Assembly: GCF_001623075.1 (NCBI RefSeq)
Contig: NZ_LMCF01000219.1
Span: forward strand, 1-64,000
Source of the DNA: Pseudovibrio sp. Ad37
GTDB taxonomy: Bacteria; Pseudomonadota; Alphaproteobacteria; Rhizobiales; Stappiaceae
Reading direction: 5' to 3'
Length of the DNA stretch: 64,000 bases
Shown: positions 17,367 to 27,162 of the stretch, piece after piece
Layout of the letters: each line of letters opens with the position of its first letter
Numbering within the stretch: the first letter of the stretch is position 1
Program-made: the position numbers and the translations under genes
The notes under the pieces: generated by a model
The model's input: only the letters and a program-made list of their open reading frames with translations
Told to the model about the DNA's origin: nothing
The model's database searches: none

Positions 17367-17406
17367 CCAAAAAAAAGGGCTACCCGATTAGGATAGCCCT
17401 TTTTTG
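17367..17406 (-). terminator. Terminator of petABC
   Basis: GGGCTACC at 17377 and GGATAGCCC at 17391 form the stem with a six-base loop. A nine-base A-run on the left gives a T-run after the hairpin on the minus strand, just past the petC stop at 17424; T's on the right make it possibly bidirectional. Confidence 0.8.
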
Positions 17407-17423
17407 AATTTATAAATGTGACC

Positions 17424-18266
17424 TTAGTGGTCAACATCTCTCCAGATCTTACGCTTTGTAAAGTACAGCAGCGATGCGAACAGGATCAGGAATGCCATCA
17501 CACCAAAGCCGATACGCTTGCGTGATTCCAGATGAGGCTCAGCAGTCCACATCAGGAATGCAGAAACGTCACGAGCATACTGATCAACAGTCATTGGAGA
17601 ACCGTCGGAGTACTCAACCAGCTCATCAGAAAGCGGAGGCGCCATTGCAAGCGTGTGTCCAGCGATGAAGCCAGGGTTGTAGTACTGACCTTCTGGAACC
17701 TCAACACCCTCAGGTGCCTCATGGTAGCCAGTTAGCAGTCCGTACAGGTAATCCGGGCCATTTTCCTGGTACTGCGTAGCAACATCAAGAACAAACCAAG
17801 GGAAACCACGAGTAGCAGCGCGCGCTTTTGCGATCAAAGAAAGATCCGGTGGCAATGCACCATTGTTAGAAGCACGTGCAGCTTGCTCGTTCGGGAATGG
17901 CGATGGAAATTTGTCGAACGGCTTGCCGTCACGCTCAAACATCTCACCTTCATTATCCGGGCCATCTTCGATGGAGTATTCAGCTGCGAGAGCCTTCACT
18001 TCATCAACAGAGAAACCTGGTCCACCTTCCTCAGCAAGGTTACGGAATGCGACGTAGCTCAGACCGTGACAGGCAGAACAAACTTCCTGGTAAACCTGGA
18101 AGCCGCGCTGCAGCTGCGCTTTGTCAAACTGGCCGAAAGGACCAGCAAAAGACCAAGGTTGCTTTTCAACGTGAGGTCCATCGCCAGCAGCAAGAGCCGG
18201 ACCAGCTACAGCAAGACCTGCAACAACAGCCAGAGCACGAGCGCTTTTGAACATTAGATTTTTCAT
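17424..18266 (-). CDS. petC: Cytochrome c1 of the bc1 complex
   Basis: A 280-residue periplasm-facing haem protein of complex III. Signal peptide at residues 1-26 (ALAVVAGLAVAGPALAAGDG), haem c motif CSACHGL near residue 60, and a C-terminal anchor (IGFGVMAFLILFASLLYFTKRKIWRDV). A methionine haem ligand is expected in the VNAMAP-like segment, here LAMAPPL. Length suits alphaproteobacterial c1. Last gene of petABC; it lies 18 bases after petB. Confidence 0.95.
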   Translation of the reverse strand: MKNLMFKSARALAVVAGLAVAGPALAAGDGPHVEKQPWSFAGPFGQFDKAQLQRGFQVYQEVCSACHGLSYVAFRNLAEEGGPGFSVDEVKALAAEYSIEDGPDNEGEMFERDGKPFDKFPSPFPNEQAARASNNGALPPDLSLIAKARAATRGFPWFVLDVATQYQENGPDYLYGLLTGYHEAPEGVEVPEGQYYNPGFIAGHTLAMAPPLSDELVEYSDGSPMTVDQYARDVSAFLMWTAEPHLESRKRIGFGVMAFLILFASLLYFTKRKIWRDVDH

Positions 18267-18284
18267 CTTTAAAATCCCCTGCCC

Positions 18285-19541
18285 TTAAGCCGCATCACTG
18301 GACTTACCCAGCACTGCATCATTGATTGAGTCAGGAACTTTCCGAGGCGTTTCGATCAGTCCGAGAACTGGAAGAACGATCAGGAAGTGCGCGAAGTAGA
18401 GGACCGTAAAGAACTGGATCCATGCAATGTACGGCTGCTCAGCAGGCTTAGATCCAAGCCACCCCAACATGATTGTGGTGAAGAAGAACAGCCAGAAGAA
18501 GAACCGGTAAACAGGACGGTAATTCGCTGAACGAACTTTGGAAGTGTCAAGCCAAGGCAACACGAACAAGATCGCAATCGCACCACCCATGGCAATCACG
18601 CCACCGAGTTTGGAAGGAATTGGACCAATATCGAAAGTGATCGCACGCAGGATCGCGTAAAATGGCAGAAGGAACCATTCTGGAACGATGTGCGCTGGTG
18701 TCACCATTGGGTTTGCTGGAATGTAGTTATCAGCATGACCCAGATAGTTTGGCAGGTAGAACACGAACCAGGAGAACAGGATCATAAAGACAACGATCGC
18801 GAACAGATCCTTCAACGTATAATACGGATGGAATGGAACTGTGTCTTTATCGGACTTGGGATCAACACCAACTGGGTTGTTGTTACCAGCAACGTGGAAC
18901 GCCCAGATGTGAAGCATTACAACGCCCAGGATCACGAACGGCAGCAGATAGTGCAGTGAGAAGAAGCGGTTCAGTGTTGGGTTACCAACTGCGAAACCAC
19001 CCCAGAGCCATGTGGTGATTGCTTCACCAACAACTGGAACTGCAGAGAACAGGCTCGTAATAACTGTTGCACCCCAAAGAGACATCTGGCCCCAAGGAAG
19101 CACGTAGCCCATGAATGCGGTAAGCACCATGAGGAAGAACAGCAACACACCCAGGATCCAGGCAATTTCGCGCGGTTCTTTGTAAGAACCATAGTACATT
19201 CCACGGAAGATATGGATGTACACCGCAAAGAAGAACATGGATGCGCCGTTTGAGTGCAGATAACGCATCAACCATCCGTAGTTCACATCGCGCATGATGT
19301 GCTCAACGGATGCAAATGCGAGCGCATCATTCGGCGTGTAGTGCATTACCAGTACGATACCGGTAATGAGCTGAACAACGAGCACGAAAAATGCGATACC
19401 GCCGAAGGTCCACCAGTAGTTCAGGTTCTTCGGGGTTGGAAACGCAACAAAACTCCCATGTACAAGGGAGAGTACCGGCAAACGACGCTCAAGCCATTTG
19501 GCGCCAGCGTTTTGCGGTTCATAAGTAGAATGACCAGCCAT
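18285..19541 (-). CDS. petB: Cytochrome b of the bc1 complex
   Basis: A 418-residue eight-helix membrane subunit carrying haems bL and bH and the Qo and Qi quinone sites. Visible: [44 protein letters not shown] (His ligands), [18 protein letters not shown], the [15 protein letters not shown] Qo motif (PEWF/PEWY) and conserved Gly's in helix A. It is a one-piece, not split, b-type cytochrome. Second gene of petABC, 23 bases after petA. Confidence 0.96.
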   Translation of the reverse strand: MAGHSTYEPQNAGAKWLERRLPVLSLVHGSFVAFPTPKNLNYWWTFGGIAFFVLVVQLITGIVLVMHYTPNDALAFASVEHIMRDVNYGWLMRYLHSNGASMFFFAVYIHIFRGMYYGSYKEPREIAWILGVLLFFLMVLTAFMGYVLPWGQMSLWGATVITSLFSAVPVVGEAITTWLWGGFAVGNPTLNRFFSLHYLLPFVILGVVMLHIWAFHVAGNNNPVGVDPKSDKDTVPFHPYYTLKDLFAIVVFMILFSWFVFYLPNYLGHADNYIPANPMVTPAHIVPEWFLLPFYAILRAITFDIGPIPSKLGGVIAMGGAIAILFVLPWLDTSKVRSANYRPVYRFFFWLFFFTTIMLGWLGSKPAEQPYIAWIQFFTVLYFAHFLIVLPVLGLIETPRKVPDSINDAVLGKSSDAA

Positions 19542-19564
19542 AGCTGCCTCCTGAAAGGGCCTCG

Positions 19565-20125
19565 TCAGCCGATTACAACAACGTCGTCGCCGGAAAACTT
19601 GTAAGGCGGCACGAGCATGTTTTCTGGAGCCGGGCCTTTACGAATACGACCAGCAGTGTCGTAGTGAGAACCGTGGCATGGGCAGAACCAGCCGCCAAAA
19701 TCACCAGACTCACCAAGAGGGACACAGCCCAGGTGCGTACAAACACCAACCATAACCAGCCAGGCTTCCTTGCCTGTCGATGCGCGGTTGGCATCAGATG
19801 CATCCGCACCCTCTTCTAGGTTAGCATTACGTGCAAACTGGTCTGGCAGATCAGCAATAGGCACTTCGGTCGCTTCAGCGATCTCTTTTTCCGTACGTTG
19901 ACGGATAAAGACCGGCTTACCACGCCAAACCACAGTAATCGATTGCCCGACTTCAACCGCAGAAACATCAACTTCGATAGAAGCCAAAGCCAGTGCAGAT
20001 GCATCGGGGTTCATCTGATGGATAAAGGGCCAAGCCAGAGCTCCCGCACCGACCGCGCCCACGGCACCGGTCGCGATGTAAAGAAAATCGCGGCGTGACG
20101 GTTCAGCCGTGTCCGTGTGTTCCAA
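19565..20125 (-). CDS. petA: Rieske iron-sulfur subunit of the bc1 complex
   Basis: A 186-residue protein. Twin-arginine-type anchor near the N-terminus ([24 protein letters not shown]), then the Rieske cluster motifs CTHLGC and CPCHGSHYD. It accepts electrons from ubiquinol at Qo and passes them to cytochrome c1. I choose a TTG start at 20125 ([14 protein letters not shown]), which has GAGAGGACGCGACC in front; the open frame to 20212 gives an unusual basic N-terminus without a site. First gene of petABC. Confidence 0.93.
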   Translation of the reverse strand: MEHTDTAEPSRRDFLYIATGAVGAVGAGALAWPFIHQMNPDASALALASIEVDVSAVEVGQSITVVWRGKPVFIRQRTEKEIAEATEVPIADLPDQFARNANLEEGADASDANRASTGKEAWLVMVGVCTHLGCVPLGESGDFGGWFCPCHGSHYDTAGRIRKGPAPENMLVPPYKFSGDDVVVIG

Positions 20126-20491
20126 GGTCGCGTCCTCTCGAAACAAAATTGAAAGAGAACACCTACGATTTCTTCTGTGAGGACAGGCCCGCAACCAGTC
20201 AAAACCGGTCACTGTCTATACACCGCAAAGAAGACATAGGTGAAAATGCGCTAAATACGCACTTATATTGACGGATGCTATCTGCCACCAATGGCCGCAC
20301 TTGTCTAGACTGGTTAAAAATTTGCGGACTTATTGTCGCAGACAACTTGGGCATAAGAGGAAAAAAACGGGATCAATTGAGATTTTGACACGCAAATATG
20401 AGTCAAAAGTCGAGTGGTTCGGGGACCCTAGGACGCAAACTCGCCCCGAACCACTTTTAGTTTAAACCGCTTGATTCCCTGTCAGGAATCC
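20126..20491. other. Promoter region of petABC and end of the ABC exporter gene
   Basis: A 366-bp gap between petA and the upstream ABC gene, both minus strand. Its right part holds the hairpin at 20413-20455; the left part must carry the petABC promoter. I could not pick a reliable -35/-10 pair. No ORF with coding character. Confidence 0.4.
20413..20455 (-). terminator. Hairpin downstream of the ABC exporter
   Basis: AGTGGTTCGGGG and CCCCGAACCACT form a perfect 12-bp stem with a 19-base loop. On the minus strand the stem is followed by CGACTTTTGAC, a short T-run. It lies 37 bases past the stop of the exporter gene (20492) and is the probable terminator. Confidence 0.6.
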
Positions 20492-22330
20492 TTATTCGGC
20501 GGCAACTTGCGCAAGGAAACCGCCAGATTGGTGGTTCCAGAGGTTTCCATAGATACCTTCGGATTTCAGAAGTTCCTCATGGGTACCCATCTCGACAATT
20601 TTGCCTTGATCCATGACAATGAGGCGATCCATTGCCGCAATTGTGGAAAGTCGGTGGGCAATTGCAATAACCGTCTTACCTTCCATCAATTCAAACAGGC
20701 TTTCCTGGATCGCAGCCTCTACTTCTGAGTCCAAAGCAGACGTTGCTTCGTCCAAAACAAGGATCGGAGCATCCTTCAGCAAGACACGTGCGATAGCGAC
20801 GCGCTGACGCTGCCCGCCAGAGAGTTTTACACCGCGCTCACCCACCAGAGTATCAAAGCCAGTCCGTCCTTCTGGATCTTTCAGGCCGTCAATAAACTCC
20901 AGGGCATGAGCCCGTCTCGCCGCTTCGGTCGCCTCTTCCAGAGTTGCCCCGTCTTTGCCATAGGTGATGTTCTCCAAAATCGTCCGATGCAGCAAAGAAG
21001 TATCCTGAGAAACCACACCAACATTCTGGCGCAGGCTCTCCTGCGTCACGCCGCGAATATCCTGACCATCAATGGCAATGTGTCCGCCTTCCAGATCATG
21101 GAAGCGCAGCAGCAAGTTCATCAGGGTCGACTTACCTGCACCCGAGCGACCAACAATCCCGATTTTCTCACCCGGCTTAATGTTGAGCGTCAGGTTTTCC
21201 AGAACGCCGCTGCCTTTGCCATAGTGGAACTTCACATCTTCAAAGCGAATTTCCGCGTCAGAAACAACAAGCGCTTTCGCATCTTGCTTATCAGTGACCT
21301 CAGTATGCCGGGACAACATGCCCAATCCGTCCTGAACCGTACCGATATTCTCAAACAGACCAGCAACTTCCCAAAGAATCCACTGAGACATGCCCTGCAA
21401 ACGCAAGGCCAGACCAATCGCAATCGCGATATCACCAGTCGTCACCAAAGCCCTCTGCCAAAGCCAGATGGACAGAGCGCCAAGAGACAACAAGAGCAGA
21501 TTATTGATCAGCGTCAGGCAGATGTTCAGCTTTGTCACATTCCGCATCTGCTTATGCACGGTATCCATGAAAGTGCTCATGGAACCTTTGGCATAGTCTT
21601 CTTCACGCGATGCATGTGAAAACAGCTTTACGGTCGAGATATTCGTATAGGCATCAACGATATGACCAGTCATCACAGACCGGGCATCTGCTTGCTTCTT
21701 GGAAATACGCTTAAGCTTGGGAACAAAGACGTACATGACGAGGAAGTAGGAGAGCAACCAACCGATCATCGGCAATGCAAGACGCCAATCTGCGCTCACA
21801 AGCACAACAAGCGCAGCCAGAAAGTAAACAATTACATAGACAAATATATCGACAATACGCGTAATAACTTCCCGCACAGCAAGAGAGGTCTGCATCAGCT
21901 TGTTAGCAATGCGACCTGCAAAGTCATTATGAAAGAAAGTCAAACTCTGTCGAAGTAACTGCCGGTGCCCCTTCCACCTGATCAGCATTGGATAGTTACC
22001 AACCAATCCCTGATGGAAGAACATTTCCCACACTGCTGACATGATCGGCGAAATCACAAGAAGAACAACACCCATCCAGATCAGGTGGCCCCAGTTGTCG
22101 GCAAAGAACGTTTCCGGGTCTTCGGTGCCTAACCAGTTCACCAAATCACCCATAAACGTAAAGATGACCACTTCAATTACAGCAATAGATGCAGCGAAAA
22201 AGGCGATCACAACAAGTAGTATTGAAACAGGCTTGGTATAATACCAGATAAACCCCCAAAACTTACTTGGAGGAGTCTCGATCTCTTCCATTTTGAATGG
22301 GTCAATAAGCTTCTCAAAATAAGAGAACAT
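20492..22330 (-). CDS. ABC exporter, fused permease-ATPase
   Basis: A 612-residue half-transporter: six membrane helices (residues about 40-330) followed by an ATPase domain (about 355-600). Walker A GRSGAGKSTL, Q-loop GVVSQDTSLLH, signature LSGGQRQRVA, Walker B ILVLDEATSALDS and H-loop IAHRL are all intact, so it should be active as a homodimer. It belongs to the MsbA/lipid-drug exporter class; substrate unknown. The ATG at 22330 (MFSYFEKL) is preferred over a TTG 12 bases upstream. It is adjacent to the small membrane protein at 22404, 73 bases away. Confidence 0.9.
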   Translation of the reverse strand: MFSYFEKLIDPFKMEEIETPPSKFWGFIWYYTKPVSILLVVIAFFAASIAVIEVVIFTFMGDLVNWLGTEDPETFFADNWGHLIWMGVVLLVISPIMSAVWEMFFHQGLVGNYPMLIRWKGHRQLLRQSLTFFHNDFAGRIANKLMQTSLAVREVITRIVDIFVYVIVYFLAALVVLVSADWRLALPMIGWLLSYFLVMYVFVPKLKRISKKQADARSVMTGHIVDAYTNISTVKLFSHASREEDYAKGSMSTFMDTVHKQMRNVTKLNICLTLINNLLLLSLGALSIWLWQRALVTTGDIAIAIGLALRLQGMSQWILWEVAGLFENIGTVQDGLGMLSRHTEVTDKQDAKALVVSDAEIRFEDVKFHYGKGSGVLENLTLNIKPGEKIGIVGRSGAGKSTLMNLLLRFHDLEGGHIAIDGQDIRGVTQESLRQNVGVVSQDTSLLHRTILENITYGKDGATLEEATEAARRAHALEFIDGLKDPEGRTGFDTLVGERGVKLSGGQRQRVAIARVLLKDAPILVLDEATSALDSEVEAAIQESLFELMEGKTVIAIAHRLSTIAAMDRLIVMDQGKIVEMGTHEELLKSEGIYGNLWNHQSGGFLAQVAAE

Positions 22331-22403
22331 GACAAATCCCAATTAAGATATTTGGTTTGCGAGGTGCTCTACCACGTCAACATGGTAAGAGGATGACGGC
22401 TGC

Positions 22404-22793
22404 TTACTGCAGCCGCTCATCTCGATCGTAAGGATCCCGGTTATCTTTCGGAGAGCCGGAAAAAGTCCAGATAACACTGGCAATTCCAACCCCAACCGCA
22501 AAAGCGCCAACCAGGGTATCCACCAGACGTCCCTGAAACAGAGAGCCAGCTTCATCGATTCCGTTTGCTCTTACAATTTCAACCGACGCCAACTCAGCGT
22601 AAAGCGTTGGAATAATTGTAAAAAATGCGACTCCGGCACTAATCATCAAGAACCAGAACGCGTGCCCAAGGCTTTGAGAAAACGTTCCTTTTTCAGAACC
22701 AGCCGAGCGCACATACCGGCCACCATCGACCGGAATTTGAGATGCAGAATCGTCACGGGACGCGATCTGCGCCCAGATAAATGACGTAATCAT
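22404..22793 (-). CDS. Small membrane protein, unknown
   Basis: A 129-residue protein with two membrane segments (GHAFWFLMISAGVAFFTIIPTLYA, and LVGAFAVGVGIASVIWTF) and an acidic/polar C-terminus (NRDPYDRDERLQ). I use the ATG at 22793, preceded by GGAGTATCTCCA; the open frame up to 22946 lacks a site and reads as non-membrane, Arg-rich sequence. Not recognised. Its position before the ABC exporter on the same strand suggests a linked role, but this is only inference. Confidence 0.6.
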   Translation of the reverse strand: MITSFIWAQIASRDDSASQIPVDGGRYVRSAGSEKGTFSQSLGHAFWFLMISAGVAFFTIIPTLYAELASVEIVRANGIDEAGSLFQGRLVDTLVGAFAVGVGIASVIWTFSGSPKDNRDPYDRDERLQ

Positions 22794-23360
22794 TGGAGAT
22801 ACTCCGACAACATATGCATGCAACCGCAGACGTAATACGTCCGTGAAGAGGGCTGCATTAAGAAAATACGAGCTAGAAAGTGTTGGAAATCCGCCTTCTA
22901 AGCGGAAACGGCGTAACCTGCGTTTTTGGCGGGATGCATAGCGCATGCGCCAGTCGCTGGGAGAACATTTACGTTCACGAGCACAAATTCAGTAATCATG
23001 TATGTCTCCCTAGTTCCAACGTTAAAAAATAGCTGATCGGGCGATCAGCAACTCGGAGAGTCTCGTCAAGTAAGATGAGGGCTCTCGGCCGGTGCGAGAT
23101 GCTTATACTCATAAAGGCGGAGATATGCCTAGCCCCAAAAAATACGGAAAACCACTTTAGGATGTGGTGTATCTTTTTCGCAACATATATCACGAATTCA
23201 GATAGAACCTCTTGATTTCCATTAGGTTTCACCTACCGGAATGCCCCACCTATCAACAAACTCTATGATTTTTCTGGAGATTTTCCCCGGGTTCCTCTAG
23301 ATGCCCAAGAGATGCTTCCATAAGCCATTCTTTTAGGAAACAACGCGAGCACCCGACAAC
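22794..23360. other. 567-bp gap before trmL with an sRNA-like signal
   Basis: No credible protein gene (the open frame 22996-23232 minus spans a terminator-like hairpin). The minus strand carries a sequence able to fold extensively (about 23160 down to 23030) that ends in a T-run hairpin; see the separate terminator and finding. The right-hand 100 bases must hold the trmL promoter. Confidence 0.4.
23028..23049 (-). terminator. Terminator-like hairpin of a possible sRNA
   Basis: On the minus strand: GCTGATC-GCCC-GATCAGC then TATTTTTTAACG. The 7-bp perfect stem plus a T6 tract is a good intrinsic terminator, but no protein gene ends just before it on this strand. A short noncoding transcript initiating near 23.2 kb is the simplest reason for it. 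Confidence 0.5.
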
Positions 23361-23816
23361 ATGCCAGATATTGCCCTTTACCAGCCAGACATTCCGCAGA
23401 ACACCGGGACCCTATTACGGCTGGCCGCTTGCATGGATGTGACGGTACACCTGATCGAACCGGCAGGCTTCCCCCTGTCTGATCATGCACTTAAACGGGC
23501 TGGCATGGATTACATCGAACGCGCCAAACTCCAACGCCATATGGATTGGGAGAGTTTTCGTGAATGGCAGTTAGCCGAAAAACGCCGACTTATCCTCATG
23601 ACCACCAAAGGATCACGCCCCTATACGCAGTTCGCTTTCAAGAAAGACGACCTGATCCTGATGGGTCGCGAAAGTTCTGGCGTGCCGGAAGATATCCATC
23701 AAGTTGCAGATGCAAGGCTGCTGATTCCAATGAAGAACGGCATGCGATCTCTCAACATGGCTGTTTCCACTGGCATGGTCCTGGGTGAAGCTCTTCGTCA
23801 AACAGATTGTTTTTGA
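23361..23816 (+). CDS. trmL: tRNA (cytidine(34)-2'-O)-methyltransferase
   Basis: A 151-residue SPOUT-class methyltransferase that 2'-O-methylates the wobble nucleotide of tRNA-Leu isoacceptors. The start PDIALYQPDIPQNTGTLLRLAACMDVTVHLIEPAGFP and the knot motifs LILMGRESSGVPEDIH and IPMKNGMRSLNMAVSTGMVLGEALRQ are characteristic. Length is typical (about 150-160). ATG at 23361. It is followed after 68 bases by an unrelated exported protein. Confidence 0.93.
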   Translation: MPDIALYQPDIPQNTGTLLRLAACMDVTVHLIEPAGFPLSDHALKRAGMDYIERAKLQRHMDWESFREWQLAEKRRLILMTTKGSRPYTQFAFKKDDLILMGRESSGVPEDIHQVADARLLIPMKNGMRSLNMAVSTGMVLGEALRQTDCF

Positions 23817-23884
23817 ATAAAACACAACCTAAACTAGTTGCGTTATTGAATGCGTTGCTTTGCGCGATTTAGGTTTTTATTGCG

Positions 23885-24463
23885 ATGTTTGAGAGTCTTT
23901 CGAGAAAATTCGCTCATCTGTTTTGCTTTGCATTTTTGCTGTCAGTTCCACAGCCTACTTTCGCAGGAGCACCGCTCGAACCCGTCCTCCATGCCAACCT
24001 GCATGACGAAGCCGTCTTGAATCAATATCTCCACCTGCTGGACGAGATATACCCTTGTGATTGGCATGATGCACACACACGAAGCGGGTATAACCTCTAC
24101 GACTTCGGCAACGGCATCGAGGTGCTCGAGTTCTCCTGCACCGTTGGCATGAACAATCTGGCGAACCTCTATATCCGTCGCACCCAAAACTCAAACCAGC
24201 CTGCAAAACTCGTCTCCCTCGATCATCCTGAGGACCAGCCAGTCACCAGCCGGTACATTCTGTTCAACAGCTTTTGGGATCACAATCGCAGCGCTCTCAC
24301 CAGCTTCACAGTGGATCGCGGCCTCTCTGACTGTGGCTCTTTTGAAATCCACCGCTTCACACCCAAAGGGTATCTGGAACTCGTGGAGTATCGCACCAAG
24401 CGGCAGTGTGACGGCAAATTCCGTGAGCCAACGGATTACCCGTTGATCTACCCGCCAAGGTAA
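23885..24463 (+). CDS. Exported four-cysteine protein 1 (DUF1176-like C-terminus)
   Basis: A 192-residue protein with a signal peptide (residues 1-27, LFCFAFLLSVPQPTFAGAP). The mature part has four cysteines in YPCDW, EFSC, SDCGS and RQCDG contexts, which recur exactly in the tandem paralogue at 24706, so two disulfides are likely in the periplasm. The C-terminal LTSFTVDRGLSDCGSFEIHRFT segment resembles the end of DUF1176 proteins; I would not assign a function. Both members lie between trmL and hemF on the plus strand. Confidence 0.72.
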   Translation: MFESLSRKFAHLFCFAFLLSVPQPTFAGAPLEPVLHANLHDEAVLNQYLHLLDEIYPCDWHDAHTRSGYNLYDFGNGIEVLEFSCTVGMNNLANLYIRRTQNSNQPAKLVSLDHPEDQPVTSRYILFNSFWDHNRSALTSFTVDRGLSDCGSFEIHRFTPKGYLELVEYRTKRQCDGKFREPTDYPLIYPPR

Positions 24464-24578
24464 AAGCGACCAGCAAGTCCATTAAAGCCCGAGGCTTCTT
24501 GGTAAGCGCGATGAAACCAAGAGTTTTAGCGCAAGAGTAAGGCTGGCAAGGCATCTTCAGGGACACAGTAAGAAGACT

Positions 24579-24680
24579 ACAGCGTATCTCCGAAAAGTGG
24601 AAATCGGTTTTCGGATAAAGATACGCAAAAACAAAGACTAAAGCAGTTCATATGTTTCAACTTAAATGCGAACTGCTTTT
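24579..24680. repeat. Family B dispersed repeat, copy 3 (best-preserved)
   Basis: ACAGCGTATCTCCGAAAAGT, TCGGTTTTCGGATAAAGATACGC, then AAAGCAGTTC...GAACTGCTTT (a 10-bp perfect arm pair). It lies between the two tandem exported-protein genes, so it was inserted after or between the duplication. It also extends the open frame of the second gene with spurious upstream codons. Confidence 0.9.
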
Positions 24681-24705
24681 GGGTTGTCCAAAGAGGAAGA
24701 TCGCC

Positions 24706-25281
24706 GTGTTCCAAACCTTGCCCCGAACATTCGCAACCTGTTTTGCAGCAACCGTTCTCTTCGAAGCTCTACTGGCAAGCTCGTTACACGCCGAACCTGT
24801 TAAACCCGTCACACAGCACGATCCATCAATCCTGAACCGCTACATAAACATGCTGAATGCAGCCTACCCCTGTGATTGGGAAGACGCCTACGACTTAACC
24901 GGCAACCACGTCTTGCAGTTCAGCAAGGACGTAAAGGTGCTGGAGTTCATGTGCGCCAACAACCTTTACAACATGGCCCACCTCTACATCCGTATAAATT
25001 CCCGCCAGCCCAACAACGCCAAGCTGCTGACCTTTGAACGCCCAAAACACGAAGGCAACGACAACCCTGACGTGGTCTTCAACGGTGTCTGGGATATCAA
25101 GACCGGAGATCTGACCAGCTTCACGGAAGGCCGCGGGCTTGGAGACTGTGGCACTTACGAGGTCCACAAGTTCACCTCAAACGGCTACCCCAAGCTGATA
25201 GAGTTCCGTGCCAAGCCCCAATGTGACGGCAATTATGTCCAGCCGGAAAAGTATCCGGTCATCCTCGACAGATCCAAATAG
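24706..25281 (+). CDS. Exported four-cysteine protein 2 (DUF1176-like C-terminus)
   Basis: A 191-residue paralogue of the protein at 23885. GTG start at 24706, chosen because GAGGAAGA lies five bases before; the longer ATG at 24652 lies inside the family B repeat and gives a non-signal N-terminus. Signal peptide ends about AEP ([17 protein letters not shown]). Four cysteines align with the neighbour: YPCDW, EFMC, GDCGT, PQCDG. The block [22 protein letters not shown] and the final QPEKYPVIL tail match copy 1's architecture. Function unknown. Confidence 0.72.
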   Translation: MFQTLPRTFATCFAATVLFEALLASSLHAEPVKPVTQHDPSILNRYINMLNAAYPCDWEDAYDLTGNHVLQFSKDVKVLEFMCANNLYNMAHLYIRINSRQPNNAKLLTFERPKHEGNDNPDVVFNGVWDIKTGDLTSFTEGRGLGDCGTYEVHKFTSNGYPKLIEFRAKPQCDGNYVQPEKYPVILDRSK

Positions 25282-25370
25282 CTCCGTGCACCGCTCTGCC
25301 TCACCTGTACTTCTCAGTTGCGCTCCCTTACATAGAACAGCAAAGAACGCTTTGCGCTCAAGGAGGGACT

Positions 25371-26282
25371 ATGAGCGAGACACAAAACACGCTTCCAGCA
25401 GATCTGGAAGACAAAAAACAAGAGGCATCCGCGTGGTTCAGTCAGCTGCGTGACAACATTTGCAATGCCTTTGAGCAGCTGGAAGTAGAAGTCGGGGAAC
25501 TGGACGGCCCCCTCTCCGACCAGCCAGCGGGACGTTTCGAGCGGACCCCATGGGAACGTACAGACCACAGCGGCGGCCACGGCGGCGGCGGTGTCATGTC
25601 CCTGATGCATGGACGTGTGTTCGAGAAGGTTGGCGTACACGTCTCCAGCGTACACGGTGAGTTCTCGCCAGAGTTCCGCGACCAGATCCCCGGAGCCAGC
25701 GAAGATCCGCGTTTCTGGGCCTCCGGCATCTCCCTGATCGCCCACATGCACAATCCAAATGTACCAGCAGTGCATATGAACACCCGCATGGTCGTCACCA
25801 CCAGGCAGTGGTTTGGTGGTGGAGCAGACCTGACACCTGTGCTCAGCGCACGCCGCACGCAGGAAGATCCGGATACTGTCGAATTTCATGAGGCTATGAA
25901 AGCAGCCTGCGCAGACCATCCGGGGGCTGATTACGAGCACTTCAAGAAGTGGTGCGACGAGTACTTCTATCTGCCTCACCGCAACGAAGCACGCGGCATC
26001 GGTGGCATTTTCTACGATCGCCACAACACCGGCGACTGGAATGCAGACCTTGCCCTCACCAAATCCGTCGGCAACGCCTTCCTCGACATCTATCCAAAGC
26101 TGATCCGCAAAAACTTCCTGACCCCATGGACGCTCGAACAACGCGAAGAACAGCTGGTCCGTCGTGGCCGTTACGTGGAGTTCAACCTCCTTTACGACCG
26201 CGGCACAATCTTCGGCCTCAAGACAGGCGGAAACGTCTCCTCCATCCTGTCCTCCATGCCGCCAGTGGTAAAGTGGCCATAA
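25371..26282 (+). CDS. hemF: Oxygen-dependent coproporphyrinogen III oxidase
   Basis: A 303-residue enzyme that decarboxylates coproporphyrinogen III to protoporphyrinogen IX using O2, in haem synthesis. Motifs: [64 protein letters not shown], and [20 protein letters not shown]. Length typical. A strong site (AAGGAGGGACT) precedes the ATG. The haem made here would be needed by the cytochrome bc1 genes at 17.4-20.1 kb. A terminator follows at 26300. Confidence 0.96.
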   Translation: MSETQNTLPADLEDKKQEASAWFSQLRDNICNAFEQLEVEVGELDGPLSDQPAGRFERTPWERTDHSGGHGGGGVMSLMHGRVFEKVGVHVSSVHGEFSPEFRDQIPGASEDPRFWASGISLIAHMHNPNVPAVHMNTRMVVTTRQWFGGGADLTPVLSARRTQEDPDTVEFHEAMKAACADHPGADYEHFKKWCDEYFYLPHRNEARGIGGIFYDRHNTGDWNADLALTKSVGNAFLDIYPKLIRKNFLTPWTLEQREEQLVRRGRYVEFNLLYDRGTIFGLKTGGNVSSILSSMPPVVKWP

Positions 26283-26299
26283 GCCACAACAGAATAAAG

Positions 26300-26340
26300 A
26301 AGCTCCCCAACCCACGTGTTGGGGAGCTTTCTGTCTCTTT
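26300..26340 (+). terminator. Intrinsic terminator after hemF
   Basis: AAGCTCCCCAAC and GTTGGGGAGCTT form a perfect 12-bp stem with a CCACGT loop, followed by TCTGTCTCTTT. It also lies before the convergent DUF2087 gene ending at 26357. Confidence 0.85.
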
Positions 26341-26356
26341 GGAAGTGAAAACCAGC

Positions 26357-26947
26357 TTAAGCGCTCGGTCGCACGATAAACGACATGGCAGAACTGCCAG
26401 TCTCACGTTTCAAACTTCTCCCCTTCAAACGCTTGATCAGATCACGCGCTTCCAGCGGTGGTTGCTGCTCCTGCCGTCTGTAATCAGAGCAATCCCGATT
26501 ACGATGTAAAAGCCCGAGACTAAACAGCTCACGCCTTAACAAAGCAGGGTCAGCAAAACAGTGCCCTTCCTTGAGCAGCATGTTGATCTCTTTCTCCCGA
26601 AGCGATGCACCAGCCGGAATAAGGGACCACAACTGCCAAAGACAAAGCACCTGAACCTGCCGCCGTGACGGCCAGCTCACCAATCGCCCCAAATCATCAA
26701 ACTGATTGAGGGCGCGCTCAACAAGCCGATGGTCTACCGTCTCGACAACCGGCTCGGTATCGAGGCGACGACCCGCAGAATGCGAAGCTTTTAGATGCTG
26801 GAAGTTCTGGAAACCCGCCGCTTTGGCGAGCATGTTCATCAACTCCACATGCGAGGGAGCATCACCGCGAGATTTCATCTGGCGGGCAACACTACGCGCA
26901 AACGTGGAGATATCAGGCGAACGAAGAGGGACTGGGACTCTCGACAT
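26357..26947 (-). CDS. DUF2087-domain protein
   Basis: A 196-residue soluble protein. The N-terminal part ISTFARSVARQMKSR...NMLAKAAGFQNFQHLKA looks like a small helical DNA-binding-like unit found in glyoxalase-superfamily-related regulators; the C-terminal part ending in LRRELFSLGLLHRNRDCSDYRR is DUF2087, often attached to ArsR-type regulators. AGGATTTTTCA precedes the ATG at 26947. Function not established; regulation is a fair guess. It faces hemF with a terminator between. Confidence 0.75.
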   Translation of the reverse strand: MSRVPVPLRSPDISTFARSVARQMKSRGDAPSHVELMNMLAKAAGFQNFQHLKASHSAGRRLDTEPVVETVDHRLVERALNQFDDLGRLVSWPSRRQVQVLCLWQLWSLIPAGASLREKEINMLLKEGHCFADPALLRRELFSLGLLHRNRDCSDYRRQEQQPPLEARDLIKRLKGRSLKRETGSSAMSFIVRPSA

Positions 26948-27162
26948 TGAAAAATCCTCTCGAGCCGCATTACATTTTCGTGGTCGCTGGCTTGCGAAGC
27001 GGCATCGGACAAGAATGTCGATTGCTGTCGAAGTGAATGGCAGGTTTAGCTCCCCTTACGGGGCAGCGACGCCTTGGGAACTGCCGACCGGTGATGACAA
27101 TAAAAGCGCAAACCGCGAAATGTCAACACGTAGCAGTTTTGGGCGTTACCCATTTCAACCAC

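Noticed and set aside
22996-23232. 78-codon minus-strand ORF before trmL
   Set aside because: It runs through a strong terminator-like hairpin and has no good start site; the RNA explanation is better.
25314-26315. 333-codon open frame antisense to hemF
   Set aside because: It lies completely opposite a full hemF gene with all motifs; composition (Cys/Trp/His-rich) is typical of a reverse-strand shadow.
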